Shown here: positions 24,620-38,400 of the stretch, in pieces
Numbering within the stretch: position 1 is the first letter of the stretch
Layout of the letters: each line of letters begins with the position of its first letter
Made by a program: the position numbers and the translations under genes
Source of the DNA: Trichinella spiralis
Taxonomy: Eukaryota; Nematoda; Enoplea; Trichinellida; Trichinellidae
Reading direction: 5' to 3'
Assembly (NCBI GenBank): GCA_000181795.3
Contig: CM012953.1
Span: 19,419,081 to 19,483,080 of the forward strand
Length of the DNA: 64,000 nt
The notes under the pieces: generated by a model
Told to the model about the DNA's origin: nothing
Databases searched by the model: none
The model's input: only the letters and a program-made list of their open reading frames with translations

Positions 24620-26532
24620 ATGGAACAAGCACGAGAAGCTGCGCAAGCGGTCAGTGAATTTTTCCAAGGCAATCCATTGCAAACTTATGTTGGACAAAAG
24701 ATTGGTATATTGTGCAAATTTTCATACAACGTAATACAATTCAGAAATGCATATTTTCATTTTCACAACAGAGCAAGCCACAGATGCTAATCATCCTACA
24801 GAAAATTGGTCGTTAATAATGGAAGTGTGTGATTTGATCTGTTCCCGTGAAGATGGGTAAGTTTTAGACAATTTTCTACTATTTTTTGTTAGTATTATTA
24901 TTTTAATTGATAAATTTGAAAGCAAAAATCTAATTTTACTGCATAGATGAAATTTTTAATAATAATAATACTTTATTCAAACAGGCCGAAAGAGGCAATT
25001 CGTGCGATCAAGAAGCGTCTTCAGTTGAACATGGGAAAGAACAATACGGCTGTCTTGTACACGTTGACATTGTTGGAAGCTTGTGTGAAAAATTGTGGAC
25101 TAAGATTTCATCGAGTTGTGGCGCAAAAAGATTTCATTCAAGAATTGATTCGATTGATTGGCACAAAATACGATCCTCCACTATTGATTCAAGAAAAAGT
25201 ATTGGGTCTGATTCGAGTAAGTTGTCAGATGAAGTATATAATATAATATAATATAATATGATTATTATAATTTATTGTTCAATTAAAAATTCAGACTTGG
25301 GCAGATACATTTCGAGGCATTCCGGAACTTAATGAATTGAGTATTGCTTATGATGAACTGGTGGCAAAAGGTGTTCAGTTTCCATCTGCTGAAGAGATGC
25401 AAAGTGACGCTCCAATTATCACACCTAAACCTGTGATTATTATTATTATTATTATTATTATTATTGCTGTAGTAGCAAATGTTTGTTTGTTTTATATTTC
25501 AATCACTTTTATCTTCAGTCTGTAATACCAGCCCCGCGTGCAATAGTTGCAAATGTGAACAATTCTGCATTGCTAACATGCTACCGTGTATCAGATGAAC
25601 AATTGGCCAAGTTGCGAAGTGAGCTTGATGTGGTCAATGGAAATTTGGCTGTTTTTCGTGAAATGCTTTCAGAGCTAAATCCAGGTAATGAAGCACCGGA
25701 CGATTGGGCACTTTTACAAGTAAGAAGATGTGTATTTTTTCTCAGCATCGTTAAATTCTTTTTCCAATTATTTGTTCGAAATGGTCGCATTGCTTTTTTG
25801 TCAGGAATTACATTCTACGTGCAATGAAATGCAAAACCGAATTATCGAACTTATTCAACAAATATCCAATGACGATGTGACAAGTAAGTTAGTTCACTTG
25901 AGTGTTCTTATTTATATATTTATTTTCATTATCAGGAGAATTGCTTGTTCTTAATGACGAATTGAATACGGTTTTTGATAAATATGAACGTTATGTGCAA
26001 AATCGTGAATCTGCGTCTTCTGAACGAGATGCCGACACAGCTTTGATCGATTTTAGTGATGGTAAAAATTTGGAGAATTATTTGAAATAATTATATATAT
26101 ATATATATATGTATTGAAATGCAATTTTGAATACACGACTGAAAATGGAAATTTCAGCAACGTCCGCTAATCAAACAGCAACAGAAGCGCATTCAGCAAC
26201 AGCGGTGGGATTTTCAGATTCGACGACAAATTCTTCATCTACATTATATCCGGTGTAAATTGGAAAATGAACTGCATTGCATTCGATAATTTATTATTGT
26301 TTTATTTTTTTTATTTTCAGAATAACCCCCAATGCTGATTCTACATCATCATTGCCATTAACAACAACTGGTGGTGGTGAACAACAACAACAACAACAAC
26401 AGATTGATTTTGTAAGAAATGAAAATTTGAAATTTAAATTATTATATAGAATTTTTTCAGACTCAATCAAACGAAAGAAACACGGGAAGCGTGCTTGATA
26501 TTGATCATAATAATAATAATAATAATAAATAA
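24620..26532 (+). CDS. TOM1: TOM1-family VHS-GAT endosomal adaptor
   Basis: Ten exons in phase give 401 residues: 24620-24704, 24772-24856, 24985-25216, 25295-25432, 25519-25719, 25805-25883, 25936-26061, 26158-26254, 26321-26411, 26461-26532. The VHS domain (about 15-150) reads NPLQTYVGQKIEQATD, then WSLIMEVCDLI, then LEACVKNCGLRFH and QTWAD-like RTWADTFR, matching human TOM1/TOM1L2. The GAT domain (about 200-310) has LAKLRSELDVVNGNL, IIELI and ELLVLNDELNTVFDKYERY. TOM1 proteins bind ubiquitin and clathrin on endosomes. The tail is Ser/Thr-rich with LIDFSD and VLDIDH near acidic clathrin-type motifs, a CAA-encoded Gln run and a terminal Asn run. Human-type C-terminal length is reduced. Confidence 0.9.
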
Positions 26533-26979
26533 AAATAAAGAATATATATATTTCTTATAACCATATTAAAATGTGATTAATCTTAAATTAATTGTATGTT
26601 TAATTTTAGCCTCTACCCCCGCGTTAACTAGAATAATTAACTCATTGATTTATTTGTTCTTACTAGTTCTTTTATGATTCGAAAATTTATTACTAGTTTG
26701 AAATTATTGTTGTGCATATTTATTTTATCTATTTATCCATCTTTTGATCATCATCTGCAGATATTTTTTCTCTACCAAATTGTCATTTTGTTGTTCGTCA
26801 ACGTTGTGAATGAAGTGTTTAACTGAGTAACTGTTGTCCACCGGTAGACGACTGGTAACTGTTATAAAAGGTTTCCCCCATCGAAAGATATGAGAAGAAA
26901 TAAAAAATAAGCAATTGAGCTTTTTGTTGTTTTATTAGCTTAGCTTAGCTTATCATTGAATGGCCCTAGAGCAAAAGTT
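26533..26979. other. Convergent 3' spacer (TOM1 / NOP14)
   Basis: 447 bp between two stop codons facing each other. AATAAA-type signals for the plus-strand gene occur at 26524-26540. Nothing coding is present. Shared or overlapping 3' untranslated regions are likely, by inference from the spacing. Confidence 0.6.
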
Positions 26980-29556
26980 TCAACCTTTTTTCGTCTTGTT
27001 GTATTCGTACTGTTGGTGACGTAGTTGTTGCAAAATGACGTTGGTCTTTTGTTGACGTTCGAGATCCCGTTGTCGATCCTCCTGCATCCTTTGACGAGCT
27101 AGAAATTCGTTGTCGCGACGCAGCTCACGAACCGCACCACGGTGTTCACGCTTGTACAGACGAGTGAGCTTTTTGTGCTCGGCCAGCAGGGGATCTTTTT
27201 CTGCTGCACTACGGGGTCTGCAAGGGTCGAAACGTTTCTCCAGTTTCGGTTCCAAAAACGTGAACCCATCTTTCACTTTCGGCCCAACCTTTGAGCCCCC
27301 TGCTGCTGCTGTTGCCAGCTTCGGTTGGCTGCGAATTTTCTGTCCAAGCATGCCCAGTTCAGCCAGGGCCCATTTGGGCCAACGATTCGACGATGCCTGG
27401 ATTTCGTCCAGTCGTTCCAAGAATGGTCGAAATATTTCACCAAACGACGCCATACCGGACCAAAGCTCAACAACAGTCGAAGTGACCTGAACAGTCATTC
27501 TCAAGCAAATGTTCCTCCATTTCGACAATTCTTCCGTTGACGTTGGAGAAGAAGCCTTTTGAAAAGCAAACTCCATCAACTGCAGTTGAGCAGTTTCAGC
27601 AGGCGACGGTTCGTCGACGTCCACTACAGTCGGCTGTTGTTGAACCAAATCCCAAAGCCCTGCTGCATTGCTAGGATCGGCGCATGCCATTTTTTCGAAA
27701 ATTTCGTACAATTTGGCATTCAATTCCGGTACGAAATATCTCGACTGATTTTGCTTCTCCCTTTGGATGTAAGAAAGCAGTATCGACATCAGCAACAACA
27801 GCTTAATCAAATCTTGAATACTCTTCGGCTCCACTTGTGCCACTGTGTTGGCAATCAATGTTATGAAAGATTTGCTCATCAATGACCAACCCTTGCAGGC
27901 GGACAAAACAACGTGCACCATTTGCATGTAGGCGAAAAAGTCAAACGACGGAAAACGTGATGGACAAGATTTGTGCTTTTCGTAGTAATTTTTCAGTAAT
28001 TTAAGAAAACACTGCCCCACGTGCTTCTTGTCGTACTTGCACAAAGTGTGAATGATGCCGGTCAAACGGTTCACCAAATCCAATGAAGACCACCCCCGCT
28101 TGCGACAAACCATCGTAAAATATCGCAATGTGTATGATAGAAGTTTCTTCAACTTTTTGAAATTATCCTCGGCCAAGCTTGGATGATGTAAAATGATCAA
28201 ACGATCCAAAATTAAACCTTGAATTTGACAAGAATTTTTCTTCAACAAACGAACAAAATTTAAATAACAATCAGGCATGTCGAAAGTGTACGGTAAATTC
28301 TGTTCGTTGTAAACGAAATCTAAAGCGAAAAAATTTTACAAAAAAACGATAAAACACACATACACTTGAATTCACCTTCATTGTCAAAATTATTATCAAC
28401 AGACTGAATACGCTTCCTTTCATTTTCCAATTCGACAAGCCTGTTGCGCATTGAAGCAGCAATTTCGTTAGCCGATTTCTGCTTGTCAGCAGCTCTTGAT
28501 TGCTGACCACAAAGAATTAACTGCTTGTAAAACAAACCGTAGCTTCCGTCAGTCTTAGTCGGGATATCGTTTGTCGACTTGTCTGACTTTTCTGTCACAT
28601 TCCCAAACACGTTCGACTGCAACAATTCACGGTACACGCTGTTCGCTTCTTCAGTATATTGCATCGCGTCTTCACGTTGTATTTTGATCTGCTCTTTTAC
28701 ATTTTTGCTATTTTCAATCATCTCTTGAATAACATCATCACGAGATCTCTAAACAAGAATAAATACTGAAATTCAGAATTTAAAAAGTATTTTCTTGCTG
28801 CGACAACGCATTTTTATCAGTTTTATAAACTGTTCAACATAAAATGCATAACTTCAGACACAGCACATAATCGTATTTTTTCAACTAATTCAAAAAAAAT
28901 TAAATATACAATGTTCAAAATAATTGCAACTGTAACTTACATATGTTGTGGAATGTTTAGTTGTAGAAAAATGAGTAGATTCAACAAGTTCATCGTCCAG
29001 TTGTTGATTCATCTCCTCATCATCGTTATCAAAAAAATGTGCATATTTCTTCTCTTCAATCGACATATTATCAAAAACTAACGACTTATCATCATCCTCT
29101 TCGGCGAGAATAAACTTTGAAGTTTTCTTGTAACGTTTTTGCCTTTCAGCAGCGAAACGTAAAGCCGCTTTTTCACTTCTGCTCAAATCAGGTCGATTTT
29201 CACCCAGGCGACGGTCTATTACTCGGCTGTGCTTCTTCAACGCTCGAAGTTCCGGCAAAAGTGTCTGCTGACGATGGCGAAATGATTTCTCTTTCGAAGT
29301 AAGTGGTTTCCCATGAGCAGCGCTAGTCGATTTTCCATCAGAGTACTAGAAAAGTGGCCACATCAAATTTAATCATTACAAGAAACACTTGACATCCATT
29401 GCAATCAATGTTGCTATGAAAGAACAAAACATGAAAAATTACCGTTTTCTTTGATCTGTTAAATTTCAGATCGAAAGGATTAACAGGCTTTTCTATGGGA
29501 GCAATTTGACGACGAGCACGATCAGCAATGCGCTTCTTTTTCGACTTTTTTGCCAT
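26980..29556 (-). CDS. NOP14: NOP14 nucleolar protein (small-subunit processome)
   Basis: Four exons on the minus strand, 29556-29443, 29345-28941, 28748-28376 and 28319-26980, keep phase for 743 residues (human 857). NOP14 is a component of the 90S/small-subunit processome needed for 18S rRNA maturation and acts in the nucleolus. Evidence: a basic N-terminus MAKKSKKKR followed by NPFDLKFNRSK (human NPFEVKVNRQK); RLGENRPDLSRSEKAALRFAAERQ matching the FxEYN...SPEEKMMKRFALEQQ block (read in part); LPYTFDMP and HHPSLAEDN; and a strongly conserved C-terminus FLEPKLEKRFDP, KREHRGAVRELRRDNEFLAR. Acidic stretches lie at about 90-125. It is convergent with TOM1 and divergent from the Rbfox gene. Confidence 0.92.
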
Positions 29557-32500
29557 ATCTATGCTGAGCATTAAAATACTGTTGATTACAAAAAATTCAA
29601 ATGTCCGTGAAAAACTCGCAACATTTATACGTGTCAGATTGTATTCTTGTAAGATGTAAATTTGAAGCAAAAATTAAATTACATTACTAAAAGCATTCTA
29701 TCAATACATCTTACAGCATTTTCCGTCATACTATAATAATGAATAGCAATCAAGATTGCAAAGAACTGTTATGTGTCAGCATGTCCGGGATGTCTCATCT
29801 GCTCGGTTCTTAGTTGGGTGTTTTCCACTCATACCAGTTAATCAGAACGCTAACACAAATAACATGACCTTATAAATAAATAAACAGAACCCATTATTGC
29901 AAAACACTAGCTACATAGTAGAGATAATCTTAAGCAGACAAGTAGCGGCACACACACTCACACGTAAGCAAAAAATTCAAAGTCAAATACTCGCTCTTTT
30001 GCCGTTCTGTACCGTTTGACTTTCTGATCATCAAGGTCCAGATTGCATACCGTACAGTTTAATGTTTAACATTACTGAACGACTTTTCTTAAATCTTCAG
30101 GCAGTGGAGTATTCTTGCGCGCTCGAAACTCAGTAATGCATAACTCAAATCTCTGAAAAGAAAGATTATTTAAAATTAATACGTTGTACATACAGTGTTA
30201 AGAAATATCTTACTTGAACTTGAAAATCTCTTTATGCATTTTAAGTGCACTGTATTCATTACGATTTTCTACGCCATTTATTTATACCTAGAACCTGGTC
30301 GTCGGGTTGGTTAGAGTCACCAGTGGTCATTCGGTCATCATCATTTATTGGCATTTGTACTCTATATATCAGGCATAGAATTTCTGGGTTAGGGTATGCT
30401 GCTGCTGGTTTCACCGATGGCTACGGTCTTCGGGACAGTTCTGTACTACAATTGGCCTTTTGACCGATCAGTTATAGATTCTATGATTCTTTGGCCAAGC
30501 GATTTTATATTACAACAGACTTTTGTTTTTCATGAAAACATTTGTTTGTAAGGGGGATTTAATTATAAAGATGAGAAAGTGGTCCGAATGATTTTTCAAC
30601 AACTCATCGACTTCACTACGCACGACTACTTATCAACTACAGTAAACCAAACTATGAGTCGCTGCAAATAAAGATATTAAAACAATAAAGTATTTTTGGT
30701 TAATAATATAGGTAAATAAAATTCAATTATTAACATGGAAGGGTTTAAATGCGTTAAACATAATGCAGAGCGATATAATTTGTGCCTGCACATCAAAAAA
30801 AGGCTTCTTACTGTACTTTTGTGTCATTTTTAGTGATTATAATAATAGAAATTGAGTTTTTTTTGTTGTGTATGTGATTTGTGATAGTTTTTTAATAGCT
30901 GTATATTATCATTTGTATAGAATCATTTTTTGTTGGATAAATTGTTCATGCAAATACTATTTGACGACTCTATAGAACAGATTGCATTAGAGGTGATCTG
31001 TGATTCGAGTAGACTATTCCTAGATGAGTAGAAACCAGCGAATTCGATAAGAACTCCTTAATAGAATAAATCCCGCTTAGAATAGGAAACCTGAACACCC
31101 CTGTAGAAAGTGAGTTCTTTTTGACAATATACTATTTGGTTCATATTTTTTAAATATGCCACAGTAAAATTTTTACCGATAAATAGATGAAAAAAATTTT
31201 TTAATGTTGCTTCATCTTGTCTACTGAATTTAATTTTTTTATCAGGTTTATATTTTACAATCAAAATAAAAATGATAAGAATGCGTCTATACTGTAGATG
31301 TTGGTAAGAGGAGTACTGTATGTGCAAATTTTATGGTATGAGAAAATATGTAAAAAATAGTTTTTAAAGATAGTTAACCGCCTAAAACCGAAATACAACC
31401 TTTAGAAACATACATTTTGTAAGAAGGAAGGTGGATCTGAAGTCATTTGAAATTACACGGTATTAAAGTACTATACACTGAATTGAAAAGTAAAGATTAT
31501 ACTTCAATATGCGTGAATATTTTGTTGAACGAAACTAAAAATGGGATTAAGACGTCAAATCATTCAATACTGACACAATTAGATAACTTTGCGAAGGCAG
31601 AATAGATGGAGAGATACAAACATTTAGTCGTTTTTACACAGAGCAGTACGAGATGTAATAACAGAGCTGGAAAAAACGGCATGTGCGTCTTGCCGCCTAA
31701 AAAACCACTCGGTAGAAAAAAACTGCATAAGAGAAGGAAATTAAGAAATTGGCCCATTATGTAATAACGAATAATTTCATAGTAATGTTTAAGTAAAATT
31801 TTGTTGCAGTTAAGTAAACAAGGCAAATCACACTTTTTTTATAGCTAAATAAATAAATATATCATATAATAGTGAGTTGAAGTGAACGAAAAATTATGTA
31901 GCATCGTCATTTAATAACTTTTAATTGAACTTTTGAACAATTAAACTGTCGTAAAATGACCAAATTATACAGCAAAGTTTGTCATCGCAAGCCCAGATTT
32001 GATGAACAAACCCACATTCTAATATAGTGAGGAAAGGGTTATTACTGACTGACAGTTTTTAAAGTTCCATGGCGTTAAATTCGGCAATTCAACCCTATGC
32101 ATTCGACGGTTTAGCTCGATTTAGCTGGCGTTTACATTCACAGCTGAACATCAATCTGAATGGAATTATTGTAAAGTAAAATATGAAATAGGTACCATAA
32201 GAATGCCTTGATGGAATAGTTTACTTTGTTTGTAATCAAATTTTACGCAGCTGAACATACGCACATATATTGCACAAGGAGAACTGCTCAGCCGAAAGAA
32301 TAAACAAATTGTTTGTTATGTTCAATTTTGTAAGAAACTATTTAGCAAATTGATGTTTTTTAGTGTAGAGTTTGTGTGTAACATTTATTTATCAATTATT
32401 TAATTAATAGTCTCTTATATACGCAATTATTCTAAATTTTATAAAGAGGAAATGTTCAAACATGAAATAATATTGCATTTATTTTCAATATTTAAATAAC

Positions 32501-34864
32501 TTAGAGCAAGTGTAACGAATTAACGTCAGTCATGAAACACTGCATTTTCAAACTATTTAGTTTCGGTTCAATTTGAGCTGCACTAAATATATGTACTTCA
32601 TTCAATTAAAATAAAAAACAAATTTTTCGCACTGCTGTATCACTAAGCTTGAAATGCTATGTAAAAACTTGCAAGCATAAACATGAAGTGTTAAAAACTT
32701 CTAAAATACTAATAATACTGAAAATAAATAGAATAAATAAAATAATTATAGATAAACACATTTAGATGCTTCATTTTTTAGATCTGCATCTTGTTTACTT
32801 TTATTTGAAAAATACTATAACCTCGCATGACTATACTACAGTATACTTTTCAATCTAACTATTGTGATACTAGTGGGACTTCCTGTATTTTATTCCGTTT
32901 CCAATCGGTTGCAGGCTATTCAGTCGATGTATATGCACATATTATTAAATTTTAAATTTCACGCCCAAGTATCGTTTTTCTTCTAGATTGGTATAACTTC
33001 AGAGTGCAATTCACACAGAGAATTGCGCTGAAATAGTTCTTGCAGACGTGTGAGTGAATTTTATTTATTTATTTTGCACAGGACAATGAATTTCAAATGC
33101 ATTTGAAAATTTATAGTAACTTTTATATGCACATTTTGAAAATTTAGTTCACTCTAAATTTTTAAATATTTTCTGGTCTTGGTAGGCTGTAATTGATTTT
33201 TCCTCGCTTTACCAGTTTAAAGCGTGTTTGTCAATTTATCTCTGTAATGGAAGTATCTTTTGCATTGTCTTTTCTTCTCTTATTGTTTTCTTTATTTAGG
33301 TCATAATTGTAGCATTTATTTTTTCGCTTATGCTTAAAATTAAATTATTGTTTTTAATTGATGCATTGAAATGTTAGGCGCTTATTGTTGTCTGATGGAA
33401 TGCAAAGTATTTTCAAATTTGTTTCATTTTTAATTCACATATTCCTTAGTTCATAGTTAATTTTCACTGTATATTTATAGTTTGCTTTTCCCATTACATA
33501 TTTGTTAGTTTGTTTTGTGTGTTTTTTATTTGAAATGACTGAGGAATATGTTCTACTGTTCAAATTTGAATTAAGCGGAATGCTATTTTGCAGTCTATTT
33601 CTTGGTAACTGAAAGTGAATTTCACTGCAGATGTAGGTTACTGTTATTCTTTCAATGAGGACATTTGGAAGTTTTGTAGCAATCTGTGACATTTGATTCA
33701 TAAAACATTTGCGTATCAGCGGTTTTCTGTGTTATTGGTTTTTGCATAGCAAATCAATTGCCCAACATATGGTTTTTATATTTGCTTTTCTTTAAGGTCA
33801 TATGAACTTCGCGACTGTTTTTCACTGCCTATTTTTGTAGAGTTTGTGCATATTGCGCATTGTTTCTAGAATCTGGTTTTCAGTTTGAATAACCCAAACA
33901 GACGTTTAAGTTTAAGCTCGCTTTTTGCAATTCTAAAGTACTTCTGCTAAAACTGGTAAATATGTTTTATAAAGTTTGTCTTATGATATATTGATGATAG
34001 TGGTAAAGTTGTTTAGCATAGCAGTTAATTTTCCCTATTTCATTTATTCAAGAATTGTTTGAAAAAAGAAATGCAGTTAAATATTTATGTTAATTAATAT
34101 TTATTCATAATTTCAGTAATTTCTGAATATTATGCATTGTCATTGTAATACTGTAGTATGTTTTTTTTGAAAATCATTGTTATTGGTTTACGGTAGAGTT
34201 TAACAATGAACTGCAGTTAGGATAAATTTTGGCAATTATTAATTTGTATATAATGAATGAATTTTACATAAAGATACCACTGTAAAATGTAATAATTTTC
34301 CGCATTTCTTAGCCGTTATTTATTGATTTGTTAAAGCTGTGCATATTTCATGTGGATAATCTGTTGTTATTGATAATGTATTCATTGATATTTGGATTTT
34401 TATTTAATTTTTCAATGCTTTTATAAAAATAGTAGACTTATCTTACAATGATTTTTTGGAATGAATTAATCATCATTATAAATGGATTTTTTATTTCAAA
34501 TTTGTTTTATGCGATCAAAGAGTCATGAATGTATTGCTTGCTGCTTTTTGAGAGATGTTATATTTTTAGTGTATTATTTTTTGCTTTTGGTTATTAATTC
34601 AGCATTAATTCAAAATTGTGTAGTTAGTTCTTCATTTCAATTTGTGCTGTTTGCTATGTGTTGAAGTAGACATTTGCAGATAACCGGAGTAGGGATCAAG
34701 TTTGGCTAGTCTCGTCTTTTAAGCTTCAAGTCTTGTAAAACTGGTTTATTGGTAGCTAGTTGTAAAGACAACTTTTCCTTTGCACTGTCTGGTATGCTTT
34801 TGCTTGGTGTTTACTGAATTTAAACGATGCTTAATTTGATTTGTACTATCGAGAAATAGAAAGT

Positions 34865-34866
<2 letters not shown>

Positions 34867-34914
<48 letters not shown>
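34867..34914 (+). repeat. (GA)24 microsatellite
   Basis: An uninterrupted GA dinucleotide tract of about 48 bases, roughly 600 bp upstream of the distal first coding exon of the Rbfox gene. GA tracts near promoters can bind GAGA-type factors; that role here is only a possibility. Confidence 0.9.
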
Positions 34915-34919
<5 letters not shown>

Positions 34920-35220
34920 ATTATGAAGGAAGTAGATTCTGTAGATGAACAACAATTAAACGATAATTTGAAATAGAAAAAAAGTGTTTTAAAAAGAGGA
35001 TTGTGATTTTTTTCATTTTGTATCTTTTAAAATTATGAATTTTTCCTTAACATGGAAGAAAGAAAAGTTGTAGCAGGTGGCGCGTTTAGCAGGTCTTTGG
35101 TTGACGTAAATTGTTGGATGGTGAACGTTAGATTGGCGCGGGCGTGTGTGCATGATGGAAAGCAAGAATATTTTAAACATCGCGTGTAGGGGAGGCGGAA
35201 AAGATTTTGTTCCCAACGTT

Positions 35221-35255
35221 GCCGCTAGCTAACTAGCTAGCCAGCTAGCTAGCTG
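35221..35255. repeat. Clustered GCTAGC palindromes
   Basis: The stretch holds repeated CTAGCTAG/GCTAGC words, each self-complementary, about 240 bp upstream of the Rbfox ATG at 35495. It could form a short hairpin in RNA or be a simple tetranucleotide repeat. Confidence 0.7.
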
Positions 35256-35494
35256 CTGTCGTGAGAGCAGGCAGCCGCATCATTGAGCAGTTTTCAACGC
35301 GGCAGTGCTGGTTGGTTAGTTGATTCGTCGTCATCGTCCTCTCTGTTCAATTTCTCATTTCTCACTTTCCTCCAGCTAAGCAAGCAAACTTTTCACATTT
35401 CATCTTTGCATCTGAAGCTTTTCTTCACTTTATATAGTTGTTTTAAAAGAACGTGACAATAAAATTATTACTCGAATCTACAGTCAACTTCATC

Positions 35495-38400
35495 ATGTTA
35501 CCAATGTACAAATTGCTTGCCCAAGATCCAAATTTGGTAACTTTTTATCTATTTTTTCTTTTTTTATTTTTTCCAATATCAACAATTTATTTATTATTAA
35601 CTAAATTATTACAATATACATGAGCTGTTGAATATGTGTGATTGGAAAGAATACACCTTTTTTTTGACAGCTATATATGTTGGTGATCCATAGAATTTGT
35701 TTGTTTGTTTTGCAATAGATGAAATGAACATAAGTAATGCTGAAAGAGAAACATGGAAACTTTGAAGTGGGAAATTCTTTTCAATAACTGCGCTCTATAA
35801 TATATATATTTTTTTGAGAGTTGTTGAAAGAAATACAAATTATTATTTCTTATTCTTTTTCATTCTGAGAAAGACTTATTTTTAAAGTGATTTTCATGTA
35901 GGTTTTTGGTGCTATGAATGAAAAAAGATTGATTTTCAATTTGTACGATTAATTTATCAAGTCAATTGTGCCAAGTATCCAATTTTATTTTTCTATATTT
36001 TGAATAAAATGCAAAATAATATTTTTTTTTCTTTAACAACATTTTATTCATTTTTTTATTTTTCAAATTTATCATTAAAAATACAGATTTATTAATTTTA
36101 ATATGTATGATGGTGAAAGAAATTGATAAAGGATAGCTCGTTTGACGAATGTGGCAAGATTGTTGCATGAGGTCGATGTTGGGAAATGAAACAGCGTGCA
36201 CAGTATGGTGGTGGTGGTGAATAAGGCGGAAGGAAAGAGGAAAGAAATTGAAAAACGCTTCTTCTATCAGTGTATTTCCATATTCCCTGAGGATTTTGTT
36301 GGCGAGGTAATTTTATTGAACAAGGAAATTGGAAAACTTATTGACGCCATTTTCCCTGACCGGGTCGGTGGTCATTTTGATATTTAATTGAAAAATATTT
36401 ACCATTTTTGTTGATAATTTATGATACATTTTTCAAGGAGATACTTAAAATACTTAAAAATTCGCATCATCCATTCAGTTGAAATAATATCAGTAATTTT
36501 ATTTGCTTATTTATTTATTTTTGAAAATTTACCTAATAATTGTTTTTTAACGTGTTTGTTTTCTTAAATATCGACGTGAAAAATTTAACGTGTGTGTAAT
36601 TTCGGTTTGATGACGTTGATGATGAAGAAGAGAAGAAATGATTTGGTTTAATTTCTACTTTCTCTCTGTGTTCGTTCTTGATTGATGTTGGTTAAATTAT
36701 TTAATTATTATTATGAAAAGCAATAAGCAGTGAAGATTTTTTTATTATTAAACATTAACTTGCCGATGTTATGGGCAATCGTAGGGGTGATGGTGATTGT
36801 GAATCTTTTCACCTGGGAAATAATTGATCAACCATTGGAGGGATATATATATAGTCTAGTTTAGTTTAGTTAGTTAGTAGGTAGGTAGGTAGATAGGTTG
36901 GTTGATTAGCTAGTCAGATGTTTAAAATAGAATAAAAAGGAAGGATTTTTGGGATTTAGTGGGAAGACAATATTTCCAGATAGTTTCGTTCGTCATCATC
37001 ATTGTACTTTTGTTGTTCTTCTTGTTGGTTATTTCCACTTGAACTATTGGACACTGGAAAATTTGAGTTGGGTGTGGATTAATATATTTTCTGCATGACA
37101 ATTTTCGATCAACGATGCATCTTTCGATCGGATCAAAACGTTCTGCTTACCCATTGTTACGCTTGAATGATTTTTGAAATGGTAATAAATCCAGCTGAAC
37201 ACTTTCATCCAACTTGCTTGATCGACCATTTATTCATTCGCTTTATCATGATTCAACATTCAATCTTTCTATTAGTCACAGTTGAAATGGAACAATCGGT
37301 TGCAGATGCGTGAACTTGCAGCTTTTATTTGTTCTGTCATCTCCGTTTCTGGCTTCACAGGGCGAATATAATGTTTCAAATAATTCAAGCCTTATTTTTT
37401 CTGTTTTTTAAACTGGACAATATTAGTGTTGTTGTTTTTTTTTGTTTTTGTCATTTAGAGGAAAACTCACGATGTATATTGATATGAAAAATACAGAAAT
37501 AATATATAAAAATGATGTAATAATTTTTTCCATACATTGTGGAGTATGTGATGAAGTATTTTTAATAAGCAATATTTGAATTGATGGCCAGAACATATTC
37601 TCTACATACATTTGTATGAGAACAGATATTAGAAAAAAAATATGTTATTTCTGCTGAATGTGTTAAATGCAGCTAGTTAAAAGTTGTGTATTTGAAAATT
37701 GAATTTAGTTTGTTGGAAAACACATTTTGGACGTTTTGATTGATGCTTCATTTGAAAGCATTTGCTTTGGTGGTTGACTCGTGTGTTGAAATCGATCACT
37801 CTTTGTGATTGAAAATACATTTTGACTGTTTTCTGACTTGAATAAATTATTGCCATATATTATTATTATTATTATTATTTTATTTTGGTTTCTTGGATGT
37901 CGTTGTGAATGATCAATCTATAATACATTCTGATTTTGCTGCACACATGATTTTTTCGAAAGAGACAGTTATGAACAGCGTCCTTCGATTGTTAAAATGC
38001 AGAAAAGAGTTATCTGTAATATTGCAAATGCAGTATGCATATAATGACAAGTAATAAAAATATATTATTATTTTGATTATTTAAAGTCCATATTTTCAGA
38101 TTTGTTTAGAATGTACATTTTTTAAAAATTATATTAATCAATATTATAAAGTGAGATTTAATTATTGTTATTGTGGTTTTATTTGTGGGTGGTTTTTTAA
38201 TTGAAATTCATACGAGTTTGAATGCACCAGAAGTAGCAGAAAATTGAATTTATTAGTCCATTGATAGTGACTTTTTGAAAGTCTATTTGCGTCATTGAAA
38301 TCGAGGATGATGTTGTTGTTGTTGTTCTCAGCGCCTGGGTTTTTCATTGAAATGCAAATATTCGTTAACTTTTGTTTCTTGCTTTATTTGCTTTTCAAAT

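Larger units (their letters stand above)
29557..35494. other. 5.9-kb gene-free region between NOP14 and Rbfox genes
   Basis: The two genes are transcribed away from each other. Positions about 29780-30060 and 30240-30480 are less AT-rich than the surroundings and could be old transposon pieces, but no protein or terminal repeat was recognised. From 30500 to 34860 the DNA is AT-rich with no exon seen. A (GA)n tract and a GCTA palindrome cluster lie just before the Rbfox first exon. 35250-35460 has the look of a 5' untranslated region. Confidence 0.45.

Noticed and set aside
34746-34955. Leu/Ser repeat protein on the minus strand
   Set aside because: It is a translation of the (GA)n microsatellite.
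36205-36306. Third alternative first exon of the Rbfox gene ([14 protein letters not shown]...)
   Set aside because: ATG, donor and phase fit, but composition and lack of any homology make it no better than chance in a 5-kb intron.
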